From positions 30,239,190 to 30,303,189 of the forward strand of contig CM067367.1 of the NCBI GenBank assembly GCA_034401795.1: DNA of 64,000 nucleotides, given 5' to 3'. Source of the stretch: Chaetoderma sp. LZ-2023a. Taxonomy: Eukaryota; Mollusca; Caudofoveata; Chaetodermatida; Chaetodermatidae. Shown in pieces: positions 44,362-57,099 of this stretch (position 1 is its first letter; the number at the start of each line of letters is the position of its first letter). The notes under the pieces were generated by a model. That model searched no databases and was not told the origin of the DNA. It saw only the letters and a list, made by a program, of their open reading frames with translations. A program made the translations under genes and the position numbers.

Positions 44362-44672
44362 AATGGAGGAATCCAGTTTCTCAGTCGGATATGATGTCAA
44401 AATCAACTACATCAGATGTAGGCCGATGTCATAATCAATTACATCATGAATGACATGATTTAGGCCGTCTTAAATGCTTAATAATCTGTAAAGTTGTACA
44501 AATAGTATGTCTTCATTATTTAATAAAAATTCTGTTCAATATTTTGAAACTAATTTGACTGGGTGGTGTTACAGAGTGTGGGGATCGATTGATCCCAACA
44601 CGGGCAAAGCGTGGGTGTAGCTTAGCTAGAAATGGGCGGGACATAGTTAAAACAGGCTTCCTCCATTGCACA
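44362..44672 (-). mobile_element. MITE family H3
   Basis: Inverted ends atggaggaatccagtttctc and agttaaaacaggcttcctcc; gggatcgattgatccc block; the hairpin second arm is deleted. Confidence 0.75.
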
Positions 44673-44862
44673 CACTTCATACCAACATTATATAGGTCAG
44701 TAAAGCACTGGTATAATAACTAATATTATCTCTGTGAAATATTAGTGATCTAATAGTCAAAATGTATGCATACATTATGGCTCAGAAATGTGTCCAATAC
44801 AAAAACAGAAACATGACAGAACTGTTAGTAAGAAATGTTCTGTTAGATAGTTTGAACATAAG

Positions 44863-45222
44863 ACCTTTCCACTTTATCCATCCTAATCATAATTAACTAT
44901 GTGAAGTGTAGAATGACATCATAATCAATGACGTCGTTATGACATCATGAATGACGTAGATAAGTATGTCACGAATGCATAATTGAAGACAGACTATGGG
45001 TCGTTGTACGAATTGTATATCATTACTATTTAATACAGATAAGATGTTGAATATTTTGAAACTAATTAGTTTCAAAATATTTAACAGCTTATCTGTATAG
45101 TTTTTGGAAATTGATAGTCAGAGAGTTCAGGGATCGATCGATACCAACATGAGCAAGGTGTGGGTGGAGCTTAGCTAGAGGTAGGTGGGACTTGGCAAAA
45201 ACTGTAAAGGTCCATTCCAATT
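44863..45222 (-). mobile_element. MITE family H3
   Basis: Inverted ends gacctttccactttatccat and caaaaactgtaaaggtccat. The hairpin has collapsed to gttgaatattttgaaactaa / ttagtttcaaaatatttaac without the inner arms; tandem gacatcat/gacgtcg motifs are kept. It ends near exon 3. Confidence 0.78.
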
Positions 45223-45316
45223 ATGTTTGAAATATACAACAGTACCTTTTATTTTGTTTGGTAAACATGTTAAGTTATTTCTCTGAGCTGTACTATATAT
45301 CTAGTATCTACAGTAC

Positions 45317-45454
45317 CTGACATTTATTGTTTAGAAGCTGCATATCATCTTCAATGCACAAAGCCATCTCCCAGAATTCAGCTTTCTTGATGCGAATGAT
45401 GACGTTACAGCGAAACACATCACAGAAATCCGCCAGACAGACTGAATCATCACC
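45317..45454 (-). CDS. Membrane-protein gene exon 3: cysteine-rich segment
   Basis: The acceptor is gaattctcttcttcag and the donor gtactg; the exon is 46 codons in phase 0. It reads GDDSVCLADFCDVFRCNVII, then AEFWEMALCIEDDMQLL and NNKCQ. The regular cysteines and absence of low complexity support real coding. The other two frames contain stops. It sits between two MITE clusters, and the 9.6 kb intron upstream holds DIRS element C. Confidence 0.88.
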
Positions 45455-45519
45455 CTGAAGAAGAGAATTCAATACACTATCTAACTACAATGTAGGTTAT
45501 CACGCTGATACCAAAATCT

Positions 45520-45690
45520 TAAAAGGATTAATTTCTAGCTACGCCACTCCTATTTCTAGCTAAGCTCCACCCATGTTGGAATCGATTTATAATATACATT
45601 TAATTCTGAGTACCTAGAATCCCAATTTCAAGGTAATTAATGATACAGATAAGTTGTTGAATATTTTTAAAGCAATTTGACTGGGGCTGT
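45520..45690 (+). mobile_element. MITE family H3, partial
   Basis: Keeps tttctagctacgccactcct, agctaagctccaccc and gttgaatatttttaaagcaa only. Confidence 0.5.
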
Positions 45691-45709
45691 TACTGTCTAT
45701 GTCGAAAAC

Positions 45710-45850
45710 GTCAATTTTCATGACCGATCTCCTTAAAAAGTAATTAAAAGGCTGGAATTGAAATATTTTATGCAGTAGAAAATTATTTATGATTATTCTA
45801 ATTTTTAATCATATAAATTCACGATTTAAAAAATAAATAAAAGCTTTGTC
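45710..45850 (-). mobile_element. AGGCTTG element, fragment
   Basis: Matches in reverse the interior of the copy at 16460-16580 (aattcacgatttaaa, gtaattaaaaggc, tgaccgatc). Both ends are missing. Confidence 0.45.
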
Positions 45851-46199
45851 ACTTGTCGGAGTTTTGTCAGTGTAAAGCGATGAAACAGACATGCAATTAA
45901 TTTGAATAATAATGTAAGAATACTAGGCTTGCTGAAAAAACAACTTTCATGTTTGAATGTAATATTTTGACAAGATCTAAAAGGTATTACAATTTATATC
46001 CATGTTTGACACATTTACTTAAACTGTGTTCTCGCAGATTTTCTTTCTAATCCAGACCAAAGCTTGGGAATCCTACAGCATGTAGGGTACACTAACAAAC
46101 TTGATTGTGTTAAAATCTGTGCCAAATCAGCTTGGCAGTTTCCGAAATAGCCGTATATCTGGAATTTAATCTGAATCTGGTTTTATTCTGGACCCCTCT

Positions 46200-46610
46200 G
46201 AAAATTAGAAAAAGAATTTGTTGGCCCCCCCACCCCACAGGCAAGTATGTCATTTAATTTAGGTCGCCCAACTGTACTTCCAGGTTGCCCCATTTCTGTA
46301 AATTCTGTTGAAAATATGTATTGTTGAGCCAAAAATGGCTTCTGTAGTGGTCTTGAGAAACAGTCTTCTCTTGGTCCACAAATGGACATTTTCCATGAGA
46401 AAATTGAAATTTTCTTGAACAAATTTGAGTGTGAAAGGCTTAAGGCTAAATCAAATAAATACTCACCATTAGTACATATGCAGATCCTGAAAATAACAAA
46501 GTATCTAGGTTGTCCCCTAGGGCAACAAATGTGTTAAAATTTAGTTGCCCTGCAGTAAAAAGTGGTTGCCCTGGACCGCATGAACGTGTCAGTTTTGTGG
46601 CTTGGACATA
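46200..46610 (+). repeat. Repeat R, copy 1, with H1 remnant inside
   Basis: Matches 55440-55890 in reverse: ggttgccccatttctgtaaa, gttgaaaatatgtattgttg, then an H1 remnant (46318-46445), then aataaatactcaccattagt, atcctgaaaataacaaagta and ctagggcaacaaatgtgtta. The hairpin of the nested H1 is mostly deleted here. Confidence 0.75.
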
Positions 46611-46863
46611 CACAACCATTCTTTGTGTTAAAATTAGAGAGAAATTGGACCAGTAGTGTCTGAGATATCTAGTCTCACTTTTTACTGTCACAGACAAGTA
46701 GATGGTGAGTAAGGCATTTTCTCCATTCATGCTGGCCGAAACCGCTTCTGCAGTGGTCTGGAAACAGACATTTGTTGGTTCGGAAAATCGCAAACCAAAG
46801 GAAGACAAACCATGGTTCGGTTCGCTTGCATGGGATTCGCGTGGTTCGTGAACCATACATAAG

Positions 46864-47074
46864 CTAACCCTTTCACCGATGAATTCCCATATCTAATTTT
46901 ACGAAAACCATACTGGAAAACTGTTGAAATATTTTGAAATTAATTTGACTAGAAGCTGTTGCTGCAGTAGGCAGCAATAGCTTCCAGTCAAATTAATTCC
47001 AAAATATTCAACAGAATAAGTTTTATATCATAAAGAATTGACTTTTTCAGGGATTTGTTGGTGAAAGGGCTAAA
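46864..47074. mobile_element. Foldback MITE, family H2, full length
   Basis: aaccctttcaccgatgaatt left, tttgttggtgaaagggctaa right. A near-perfect hairpin gactagaagctgttgctgc mirrored by gcagcaatagcttccagtc. Confidence 0.83.
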
Positions 47075-47394
47075 GAAACAAGCAATCTCTGAATGTGCTC
47101 TAAGTGTGATTTACGAATATGACCATGAAGAGAACTGACTATGAATCTTACATTATTTTCTAACATTTGTTGTTAGAACTTGTCATTTGTGTTTGCTACC
47201 ATTTATCCAGTAAAACTACCTGCCTTTAAGTGTTATTTTCTGTTAGGAGTAATTTCTCGCATACAATAGCATACTAAAAAAGTTTGTGAACAAGTTCATG
47301 GTTTGGACATCTGTATCGTGAACCAGTTTGGTTTGTGGAAATCCTCACAAACCACAGCCCTATTTGCAGGGAGACAGAGATTCAAGTGATAAGT

Positions 47395-48605
47395 TTTCAA
47401 GAATACTGTTCTATTGGTCTGCAAATTTAAATATCGTCTTGCAAAACGGAATCATATGGTTACCCCACATACCAAATTTGATTTAAATACACCCAAGGTT
47501 TTGGAGGAGATAGCGTGACGGATGGACAGATGGACAGAGGCGATTACAATATCCCCGACGTTTCTTTAAAACAGGATAACACACTGGATGGGTGGGAATA
47601 GCGTGAATAAACATGATGACCGTTAAGGCGTCAAGATGAAACTGAATCTGACTTATATGCAAGGGGCTAGTGCTTCCTGTTTCCCCCACTCTGATTGCAT
47701 AAGTCAAATAATATACCAATCAGGTGTCAGGGAAGCGCTGACCATAAAACACCAGAAGGGCCATTGACTACAGATTAGTCTGACCAGGCCATCAATGGCT
47801 CATTGTTTAACTGTCTAACATGGCCTGGGATCCAGATTGGAGACACAGATGCCATCAATTAACCCTTCTCTGACTGCAGCAATTAAAGAAACTACCCTCT
47901 GTATTAATGCACAATTATTGAAAAGAATAACCACATATATTCAAGAAAATTTAAATTTTTTCAGAAAATGTCCATTTGCAGAGCAGGGGTGGGGTCAAAT
48001 GTAAATGTGCCCATATCCTCCACATTGATATGGGTAACTGACATACTAAATTTGTTTGATTTCCATCAAACAGTGTCAGAGAAGTGGCATTACAACAAAT
48101 TGTTTTACCTTTTGAACCCCCACCCCTCACCCACCCCTGGGGGAGGGGCCAAATGTAAATGGGCTCATGTAATCTATAGACCAAATTTGGTTGAATTCTG
48201 TCCAACGGTTTTGGAGATGCGTTACAATCAATTTCTGCAGGTTAAAATTTTACCTTTTGACCCCTCTCCCACCCCATGGGGACGGAGACAAATCTAAAGG
48301 GCCTCTTGCACTCCGCAATCATATGGGTATCTCAGATATCAAATTTAGTTGAGTTCCATCTAATGATTTCAGAGGAGTTGCGTTACAACTGATTTGACCT
48401 TTTGACCCCTGCCATGCCCCCCCTGGGGGCGTAGCCAAATCTAAATAGCGTCTTGCAAAGCGGAATCATATGGGTAATCCACATACCAAATTTGATTCAA
48501 TTCCACCTAATGGTTTGGGAGGAGATAGCGTGACAGACGGACGGACAGATGGATGGATGCGATTACAATATCCCCAACATTTTTTTAAAACGTGGGGATA
48601 ATGAA
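47395..48605. repeat. Element with about 150-base tandem units and TATCCCC-type 3' ends
   Basis: Units carry tgggtaactgacatactaaa, tttgatttccatcaaacag and ttttgacccctcccacccc. A terminal block gcgtgacggatggacagatg ... gattacaatatccccgacgt occurs twice (47510-47570 and 48525-48580). An H1 half-arm (gtccatttgcaga) marks its left edge at 47945. The right edge abuts the truncated end of DIRS element C. Confidence 0.6.
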
Positions 48606-49099
48606 TAAACATTGGATAACAAGACCGATGTGGAGAGTAATGACCGTTCAAGAAACATGTGCTCTCCCCGCCCCTCCTTCTTTTGAGAAATGAGTAACGA
48701 TGTCCTCAATGACCTATACGCTCTCTATGTACTAGTGCCAACGTACTATAGGGCATTGGACGTAAAGCTCCATTTTCATTTACTCTTGGATGAACCACAA
48801 ACTACTAAACATCATCAAATTAATGCAAATTACGTGACAAATTAATTAAACAACATAAAACTAGGGCGTACCTAGTTATGACAAAATATCCTCATCGTCA
48901 TGGTGAAGAGCGATACAGCACTGCCAAGCGGCTGCCTCCTACTCTTAAACTACATTGTATGCGAGTAGAGGCCTTATATACAAAATATATACACACTATT
49001 TACATGTGCAATTTTTTCAGAATCGATAAGGCTTTTCAGAATCGATAAGGCAAGAGGTTGTTCATGGAGATAATGCTCGGTAAACCTAGACTCAGTGCC

Positions 49100-50130
49100 A
49101 CTGGGCTACGGACATAATGTCATCGGCACTCGATTCAATAGGGAAGTGGATGTCACTACACCACGGACACTGTGAGCCCTGGCCATGTCAACATGTTTGC
49201 CTGTGGCGGCTTTGTGGCAGTATTGAATACATTCCACAATCCACCTGGATATCGTGTCTTTTGAGGCCCTGGTGTGCGGCTTAATGCAAGATAACCATAA
49301 TGCACTTGGGTTCGACCGCCATTCTTCCGTGCGCTGTTTATAGTGGGTTAACGCGCGGATTGGACACCAGGCTTTTGAATTAGGATCGAACCTAGTCAAA
49401 GCAGGCAAAAAAAATCGGCTGATCAGGATATTTCAATGACTAGTTTTTAGCCATAAAATTGACTCTAGGCAAAAGCCATAGGCCTTCCCCTGTAGCCACA
49501 AAACGGTCTGGCTCGGCTGACAGGGCATGAATTTCATTTCTATGCCCAGCCGAGGCCACAGCTATTAGAAATATGGTTGTAAGCATCAACATTTTCGTAG
49601 AAATGGAGCCTAGTAGTTCAAAGGGTTTATCAGCTAGCACTTGTAGTACCAGTGATAAACTCCCAAGACGGAATCACTTTCATGGATTCCTAGGTCTTAG
49701 ATTACCCATGCCTCTGGTTAAAGTTTTAAGATTACATACTTCATCACTTCCCTTATTAGCCAAGCAAAGGACATCAGACATTAATGCTGACTTATAGCCA
49801 ACAATAGAGTTAGGCTTGAGGCTGTAAGTATCATACAAGTGACAGAGGAAATCAGCTACTACCCGAATAGAGGCATCCATTGGATTAACACCTATTTTTG
49901 AGCAACATTCTGCAAATCTATTGATTTTATAATTATATGCTCTGGAGGTTGAGCCCCTTCTGGCTTTTGCCATAAACATGGCTGCTTGCTCAGAAAAGCC
50001 CTCCTTAATTGCGGATTGCTTGATAATGCCCACACAGTCAATTGAAATATTGACGGAGTGTTGTGCAGGATTTTGCCATGGAAGATTATATCGTCCATTA
50101 GTGGCAGAGGAACCGGATTGCAGACCAGAA
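49100..50130 (-). pseudogene. DIRS C recombinase region
   Basis: Recognisable recombinase blocks (SRAYNYKINRFAE, SAGHRNEIHAL, ARAHSVRGVVTST) in a decayed state. Approximate limits are given. Fossil. Confidence 0.75.
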
Positions 50131-51700
50131 GGTCCAGCAGATCGGTATACTATGATCGGCTTGGCCAATATGGGATGATCAGGAGCACTTGGCATTCCTG
50201 CTGCCTGATTTTCTGGAGAATTTTTGGAATCAGGATTGGAGGAGGGAATGCGTATGCATACATTCCCGCCCAGCTGATAGCTAACGCATCTGTTACGAAA
50301 GCGCTTGGATCTGGAATCGGAGAGACATACGTCGTCATCTTCGCATTCCTCTTCGTTGCGAACAAATCGATGTTGGGTTTCCCCCAATGGTCGAACAGAT
50401 GATCCGCCACACATTGATTTAGTTGCCATTCCATGGGAAGAATGCTCATTCTTCGGCTCAATGAGTCCGCTAATAAATTTAGCCTTCCCGGAATATGAAC
50501 TGCTTTCAAGGTGATCCCATGATCTAGGCACCAGCTAAGCAGTTTCCATGTCATCATACAGAGACTGGGCGACTTCGTTCCGCCCTGGTGGTTTATGTAA
50601 GCCACTACTGTTGAGTTGTCTGAATGAACCAAAACTATCTTGCCGTGAACTTTCTCCACGAAATGTTCCATGGCTAAGACTACTGCCCGCATTTCCAGCA
50701 GAGTGATGTGTTCCAGATTCCAAAGCCCTGACACTGAGATCTTCCACGCATGCTCCCCCAGCCATCCATCGATGCATCCATGTACATCGACAAATGAGGG
50801 TGGGGAGGGGACATCACCCCCACTAGATTTTCTCTCTTCATCTACTATTGAATGAAGGTGGTGAACAAGAGGCTCCAATACTGACACTTTTGAGTTCACT
50901 GTACCTGTACTCTGGATCCACTGTCATGAGAAATAACTGGATAACAAGGCTGCCTGTGAAATGACTGGCTCCAGAGACACCATCAACCCCAGCATTTTCA
51001 AGTAAACCCATGCCAGAACATGATGACTGTTGCACACTGACTGTATTAATGAGATGAGTATTTCTACTCTAGCCTGAGATGGATAAACATATCTTATCTC
51101 TAGATGGAAGTACATGCCCAGGTAAACAAACTTCTGGGATGGAGTCAGCTCTGATTTCTGAAAGTTGATTATCCAACCTAGATCTGTCAAAGGTTTGACA
51201 ACTAATTCTAGATTTGCTGATAGACTTTCTCAATCGTGCGCTTTTAACAGCCAGTCATCTATGTACGTCTATGTCTATGATATCCCAAATGGGAGAACAC
51301 TGAATTCCCATTGACGGCCCTGAAACATGAATCTCAGGAACCAACGAAAGCTCTTCGCTATTGGAATGTGGAAATATGTGTCCTTTAGGTCTATTGATGC
51401 GTCCACATTCCTTTTCTCAACCCTGCCATCACCGTCTTTACCGTTTCCATTTGGGAACTCGGTGTATAACGTGGTTTGAGGTTTGTCACTAGAAACATGG
51501 TTGAATAAAAGCCTGGGCAATTCTGCGCCGGTTGAATTGCTTGTTTCTGTGTGAGGGAATTTATCTTCCTCGATACACAAACGTTGATCTGGATCTCTTG
51601 GATTTGGAGTCCAGATCGGCACCAGAGACAGATGCGATGGTTGATTTGCTATCCAGTCGGGATGGTACCCGGCTGAAAGCCATCGCAAGACTAAGTGGTC
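50130..51700 (-). pseudogene. DIRS C reverse transcriptase-RNase H region
   Basis: RNase H and post-RNase H blocks (HSDNSTVVAYINHQGG, DALAISWAGMYAYAFPP) and scattered reverse transcriptase blocks remain. Approximate limits. Fossil. Confidence 0.75.
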
Positions 51701-51709
51701 ACGAGTTAA

Positions 51710-53820
51710 CCGCTTTCACTCTTGCATGAAGGCCAGCCACCTCCCATGGGATCACCTAAGGAGAGAGGTGGACCGGAGAAGTGCAAGAGCAGCACTGTTT
51801 CTGGTGGCTGTTCTAGCAGCACTCGAGTGGTCCTTGTGAGAGACGGCCCATCAGACCCGACCCGCACGACCAGATCCTCGTGCAACTCTGCTGGCTCCAT
51901 GCCCACCTTGATGCGTGGGCTGCCTGGCGGGTTGCGCTGGAGGAGCTTGCTCCCCCTTCTAGTTTGCCTGTGCTGGTGTAGCCGTGGCCTATGCTGCACT
52001 CGAGGTTGGCCCCCCTGACCGGACCACCACCTCTGGCTTGCTGTTGGCGGAAAGCAGGGGGCGCTGCACGAAGGCGCTCCCTACGGAGCACTTCAAATTG
52101 TTCGTGCAGTGCCCTCTGGTTATTTACCAGGGTTACAGTTTCTTGGAGGTGTCGGCATCCATCACTTCCAAAAAGTCCAGAACCTGACATAGGCAGCCGT
52201 AGCAGCCTAGTATAGAGGTCCTGAGATGGGCACAAATGATCAAGACCAAATGTGCTGTCCTCTGAAACTCCTAGTACCTAGTAACTGACCTCGTCATCCA
52301 GTCTAGAGCCAGGTTAATGCCCTCCTGGATGGCTCTTTGGACTGTGATGGGTGATGGGTGTTGCAATGCGGATGCTACTACTAACCCCTGGCAGCTGAAA
52401 CACATGTGAAAGGGCTGATATTGCCACTCTCGTGCTCTCTTGCGTATCGTGAAGTGCGGTATTAGTACTGCGCAATGCGCTAGTGCACAAAGGTCCAGTA
52501 TCAGAATGGGACCCAGGCTGCCTATCCTCGCCCAAAGCCATGCGATCATCAGCGCATGGCTTTGGGCCGCCGTCATACTTCTGACATTGATCATATGAAA
52601 TATGGCAACATCGTGCCCCCTTGCGAGGGGCCTTTGCGCGCCATCCATTAGGTCTAATGGACATCTCTGCCGCAGAAAATATATCTATGATATGCTCTGA
52701 AAAAGGCAGTGACAGAATGGCATTTGACGCCGGTTTTCCGTCAACCACGGGCGCTGTTCCCGCTAGGAAGTCGACTGTTCCATATGGAGTTCTGGCCTAA
52801 CATCTATCAGCCATTGGCAGGCATCAAGCCAGTCCTCCTCGGTGGCCACCTGGGAAAGCTCGATGAGCCTAGGGCCTTCATCATCCTCAATGGCATTCCC
52901 AGATGGTGCAGTTGCCGGAGCCATTGATACTCCTGGATAGCCAGGGAAGCCATACGGACCCGTGAGGGCTGGCATGGCTTGTGCTGTGCCTATGCCAGGA
53001 GCCGGATCCACTATGTCATGGGGGCTAAAAGCATGACACAGTGGTCTGGGCCTTCTATAGCGTGCCTCTCAGCAAACCGAGAGATACGGTATGGATGGCC
53101 TACCCGTATGGCCACCAGGGGGCATACCGGTACCCAACTCAATGTCCATCGGCTCAACGGGAGGCAATAGCAAAATGCCATCATCCTGTTCAGAAAAGTT
53201 AGCCGCCGGGTTTGAGAAGCCAAACACAGCCTGGACAGGGAAAGAATCGGTAATAGAGGCATTGATTCTTGTAGCCAATGGTTGCTCTAGGGAATCTGTT
53301 AAGTTGGAACCCAAGGCCATGGCTTTCGCTCCTGGATCAACCGACAATGCAAACATCAAGCCAGGTTCGACTGGAGCCACCTCTGGTTCATTATCTAAAA
53401 CTGGAATAAACCTATTGGAGAACCTTGAACCAGAGGCGGGGACATTCGGTGCACATGAAGAGAACGGTAAACTACCTGGAACAGGGAGCATGCTGCGAAG
53501 AAACTCTGGAACCAAATCTTTTATCATCTTCTTTATTTCCCCCATCATTTCAGCACAGAAAGCTTCCACGTTGTTTGACATGGAAGCCTTCCTCACCTTA
53601 CCACAACCCTCTTTCTCGACTTGCCTCTTGGCATCTGCTGCCTTGTCCGTAAGCTGGTGACATAAAAAATCAGAGAAATGATCAGCAGGCCAAGACTCAC
53701 ACACACTACATTTTAAGAGCTGACCGCAAGTACCACACCTAGTGCAGTCATGGGGGGTTGAACTTGGCTTTAACGAAGCGATGGCATGGTGGACAGTCAG
53801 ATGGTTTCTGAAAAAACACG
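51710..53820 (-). pseudogene. DIRS C gag-like region
   Basis: Decayed counterpart of the element B first ORF: ETVTLVNNQRALHEQFEVLR, MSGSGLFGSDG and the IKKMIKDLVPEFLRSMLP helix are recognisable. Approximate limits. Fossil. Confidence 0.7.
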
Positions 53821-54659
53821 AGACGAGGACAATTAGTTTTTAGTCATAAGGGATAAACTATAATAAACCCATAAGGGAGCAACTGAGATATTTGATTATG
53901 AACCCTTAACAAGGGATGTTGCTCATGACAAGACAGCCTAGGAGAATAAAACCCCATAATAACTGACAAGTCTGATTATGACGTTATATCTCTTATTTAC
54001 CGTTGGAAAAAAAGGGAAGATAATCAGTATTTGAGCAATCATCATAGTGTAAGATGAATTGAATTCAACGTTAAGGCAAAGCTTCAGTAATATGAACTTA
54101 TAAACCTATGCATAAGTAATTAAAGATGGCCGAATAAATAAAACTGGCAGTCAAAAAGATTGTTTTAATTTTCAAAAAATGACAGCCACTGCATAACCCA
54201 ATGTTACCTGAACCGTACATAGCACACTGGTTTATAACCACTTTAGAGCCATAGAGGCGCTCACCAGTCATGATCGGCCATCCATTAAACCATAGGGGAC
54301 CATGTGGCAGAGAACTCGAAAGTCAATAAAAATTGTATTAGGGGTAACTTTCAATGCAAAACTCTGGGCATAGATTTTTTCCTAACAGAGGGTGAAGACG
54401 GGCAGATAGAAGACTGCTACACATCAGTTCATACTTGAACAGCACCTGTGGATAAATAAGAAGAGGCGTGATTAGCAAATTAAGGCATCCTATAAGTTTA
54501 AAGACCTTGCACAGATGGCTTAATACGTCTAAATCCCGGAAACACAAGACGATACGAAATTCCGGGACAATAATCTGTTAATTATAATTAAATACACCTG
54601 ATGACTCAGTTATAAATGAGTATCAGGGAGGTAAGTATACTCTTGAAGTGAAATAGTTA

Positions 54660-55103
54660 GTTTATAGTTTAGTATGGCACAGTTTATACGTGCTGGATAT
54701 TAATTATTAATATTCCTGATGAAGCTACGGCTTCTTGTTGCTTTAAGTATTTTGCACTGTACATGTACGAGCGTACTGTGTATTATAGAGATTATGAAAT
54801 ACGGTTATTTCTAACTCTAGCTATGGCTTGTTCTATACTGCTTTTCATGCTACTTGGCTTATTGATTTGCGCTGCTGCTATTATAGAACATATTGCATAA
54901 TAAACCATTATTGTCTTCGCCCACTTCTGGTATTAGTTCTTGCTGGGGCCATAAGCTTCTGCTAACTCTCCCGTGTTGGATTAATTTGAGGATTTAAAGC
55001 ATTAATTATATCATCAATCTAACCACTAATATCAGTCAGTTGATAATATTCTGACAATTATTTAGTCGAAATCGGACAAAATCCACAAACCATAGCCACT
55101 TAC
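54660..55103. other. Intron stretch without recognised feature
   Basis: About 440 bases of AT-rich intron between DIRS C and exon 2. I see no coding, repeat or regulatory signal. Confidence 0.5.
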
Positions 55104-55313
55104 TGTATATGTTGCATGCGCATGTCTGTTTTCAAAATGCATGTCTAAGAAACTCTCCGCATGAAATGCCTTGCCACAGTAGTCACATTGCCATTTTGCT
55201 GGTGACTCTCTAATCTTGTGTTGCTCCTGAGGCCAGAACATCTCTCTATTAAGTGTGAATGGGCATTGAGCTGGTATAGCGGGCTCCAGTGACTTAAATG
55301 ATGGATGAATGTG
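55104..55313 (-). CDS. Membrane-protein gene exon 2: C2H2 zinc finger
   Basis: The acceptor is cattttcatttacctag-like and the donor gtaagt; the exon is exactly 70 codons in phase 0. It carries a proline-rich lead, REMFWPQEQHK, then KWQCDYCGKAF and the finger histidines in LDMHFENRH. Spacing is C-x2-C-x12-H-x4-H with the usual aromatic and leucine core positions, so the finger looks foldable. Only one finger is present, which argues against a classical multi-finger DNA-binding protein. Confidence 0.88.
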
Positions 55314-55429
55314 CTAGGTAAATGAAAATCAAACATTGATTAACATACATGTATCTTTCCTAGAGTACAGCTAGAGAATAAGTTAACATGTTTCCAAAGC
55401 AGTATACAGGCCACGAAAAGTACACGTTC

Positions 55430-55900
55430 CCGCGGTCCGGGGCTACCACTTTTTAATGCAGGGCAACTAAATTTTAACACATTTGTTGCCCAAGGGGACA
55501 ACCTAGATACTTTGTTATTTTCAGGATCTGTATATGTACTCATGGTGAGTATTTATTTTATTTAGTCTTAGCCTTTCACATTTAAATTTGTTCAAGAAAA
55601 TTTCAATTTTCTCATAGAAAATGTCCATTTGCAGACCAAGAGAAGACTGTTTTCCCGAAAATTTACCACTGGAATGACTGGCTCAGTAACCGAGCCAGTC
55701 ATTCCAGTGGTAAATTTTCAAAAATAGTCTTCTCTTGGTCTGCAAACGGACATTTCTCAAGACCACTACAGAAGCCGCTTTTGGCTCAACAATACATATT
55801 TTCAACAGAATTTACAGAAATGGGGCAACCTGGAAGTACAGTCGGTCAACCTAATTTAAATGACATACTTGATCCTGGGGGCAACAAAATATTTTTCAAA
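55430..55900 (-). repeat. Repeat R, copy 2, with intact H1 inside
   Basis: Reverse match of 46200-46610. The nested H1 at 55577-55800 is complete here, with gactggctcagtaaccgagc at its centre and long arms. Both R copies flank DIRS element C and exon 3. Confidence 0.78.
55577..55800. mobile_element. Foldback MITE, family H1, full length
   Basis: Arms aaaatgtccatttgcagacc to ccactggaatgactggctca, mirrored almost base for base by tgagcc-type arm to ggtctgcaaacggacatttc. Confidence 0.85.
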
Positions 55901-56399
55901 TTTTCGAGCCCTGAAATACAGAAATATGTTAATACGCATTTGAACATGATTTAAGATGTTCTGTTGAATAATTGGACTTAACTTGATTTTAAATGGTTAT
56001 GTCCAAAATATTCAAAACTCAACAGTATATTTAATTATTTATTGGAAATACAGTAATTACTGAGCCTTACTGTAGCTGGGAAAGAAACACGTGCAGGCCA
56101 GACAGGTCTCATAGTTGGTCCAAGAAAACACACGTGACACACTATGCAGCCGTGACATAGCTAGCTCTGTGTAGGGCCGAACTTAAGACAGTGCAACAAG
56201 TGTATTTGGACAGAGATAACAAAGAGTGACACACAAATTATATTTTGTCATAATTTTGGGGTCGCTGCATAACTTCCAAGTTACACGCTTAGATGCCACA
56301 TCTATACTATATAGTACAACTCATAAATCAGTCAACATATTGCCAAAAGAAAAGACAAAAACATGTTTGTTAATACAACCTTGAACACAACATAAAAAC

Positions 56400-56550
56400 T
56401 GCTCTGTTGACTATTTTGAACATAATTTGATTGGAAGACATTGCTTAGTCAGCAATGTCTTCAAATCCAATTGTGTTCAAAATACGCAACAGTATCTTTT
56501 TTTATTTACTGTTTGAAATATTTCAATTTATTTCTGAGCTGTACTGTATA
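56400..56550. mobile_element. Hairpin repeat, family H4
   Basis: ctgttgactattttgaacat and gattggaagacattgct mirrored by agcaatgtcttcaaatccaa and gttcaaaatacgcaacag, followed by the tttcaatttatttctgagct tail shared with 42388 and 45226. Confidence 0.7.
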
Positions 56551-57095
56551 AGACTGATGTGGACAAATCCCACAGCCCTGTGAGCTCAGACGGCCCCATC
56601 ACCATTACGGTCGAAACTGGACCGCAGCTTTCTCGCGATCCTACATGTAACAGCAGTTCCGATGGGCTCCAGATTTATTATTTCAGAAACTATGCACAGT
56701 CCTGAATCCTAAGTTCAGCCATGGCTTTGTTAAAAATGTAAAACATTTTACATACCAAATTATACTAGATGCGAGTCGGAAATAAAAAGTGGAACCTTAT
56801 CATGAATAAACAAGTGAAAATGTGCTATAATTATAACATTATATGCAGCGTTGCCAAAAATTCTGGAAATCTTCTTGCACTGCAAGTTCCTTTGTTATCT
56901 TAAAATCTTAGCCAAATGGGATCAGTAATTTTTAGGCACATGTACAGTTGGGAAGAAGCGCTTGCAACTGACTGACTGACTAAGGGACATGGTGGCTTAT
57001 TGAGCGGCTACCCGCCGCTAAAACAGACATGAATAAGTACATGCCTCACTATATTACAGGCACTGGTTGTTTTATTTAAAATTGGAGGTACTTAT
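56551..57095. other. Intron 1 stretch without recognised feature
   Basis: About 540 bases. No gene, repeat end or RNA signature seen. Confidence 0.45.
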
Positions 57096-57099
57096 TTAG

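Larger units (their letters stand above)
48606..54654 (-). mobile_element. DIRS-type retroelement C (old, truncated fossil)
   Basis: The same family as element B, roughly 80-85 percent alike where I compared by eye. It is heavily broken (more than ten breaks) and lacks the 3' terminal repeat and complementary region, being cut at about 48606 against another repeat. The opposite end keeps only about 35 bases of terminal sequence (gggaggtaagtatactcttg). It lies in intron 2 of the membrane-protein gene, same orientation, and is clearly the oldest of the three intronic copies. Confidence 0.88.
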
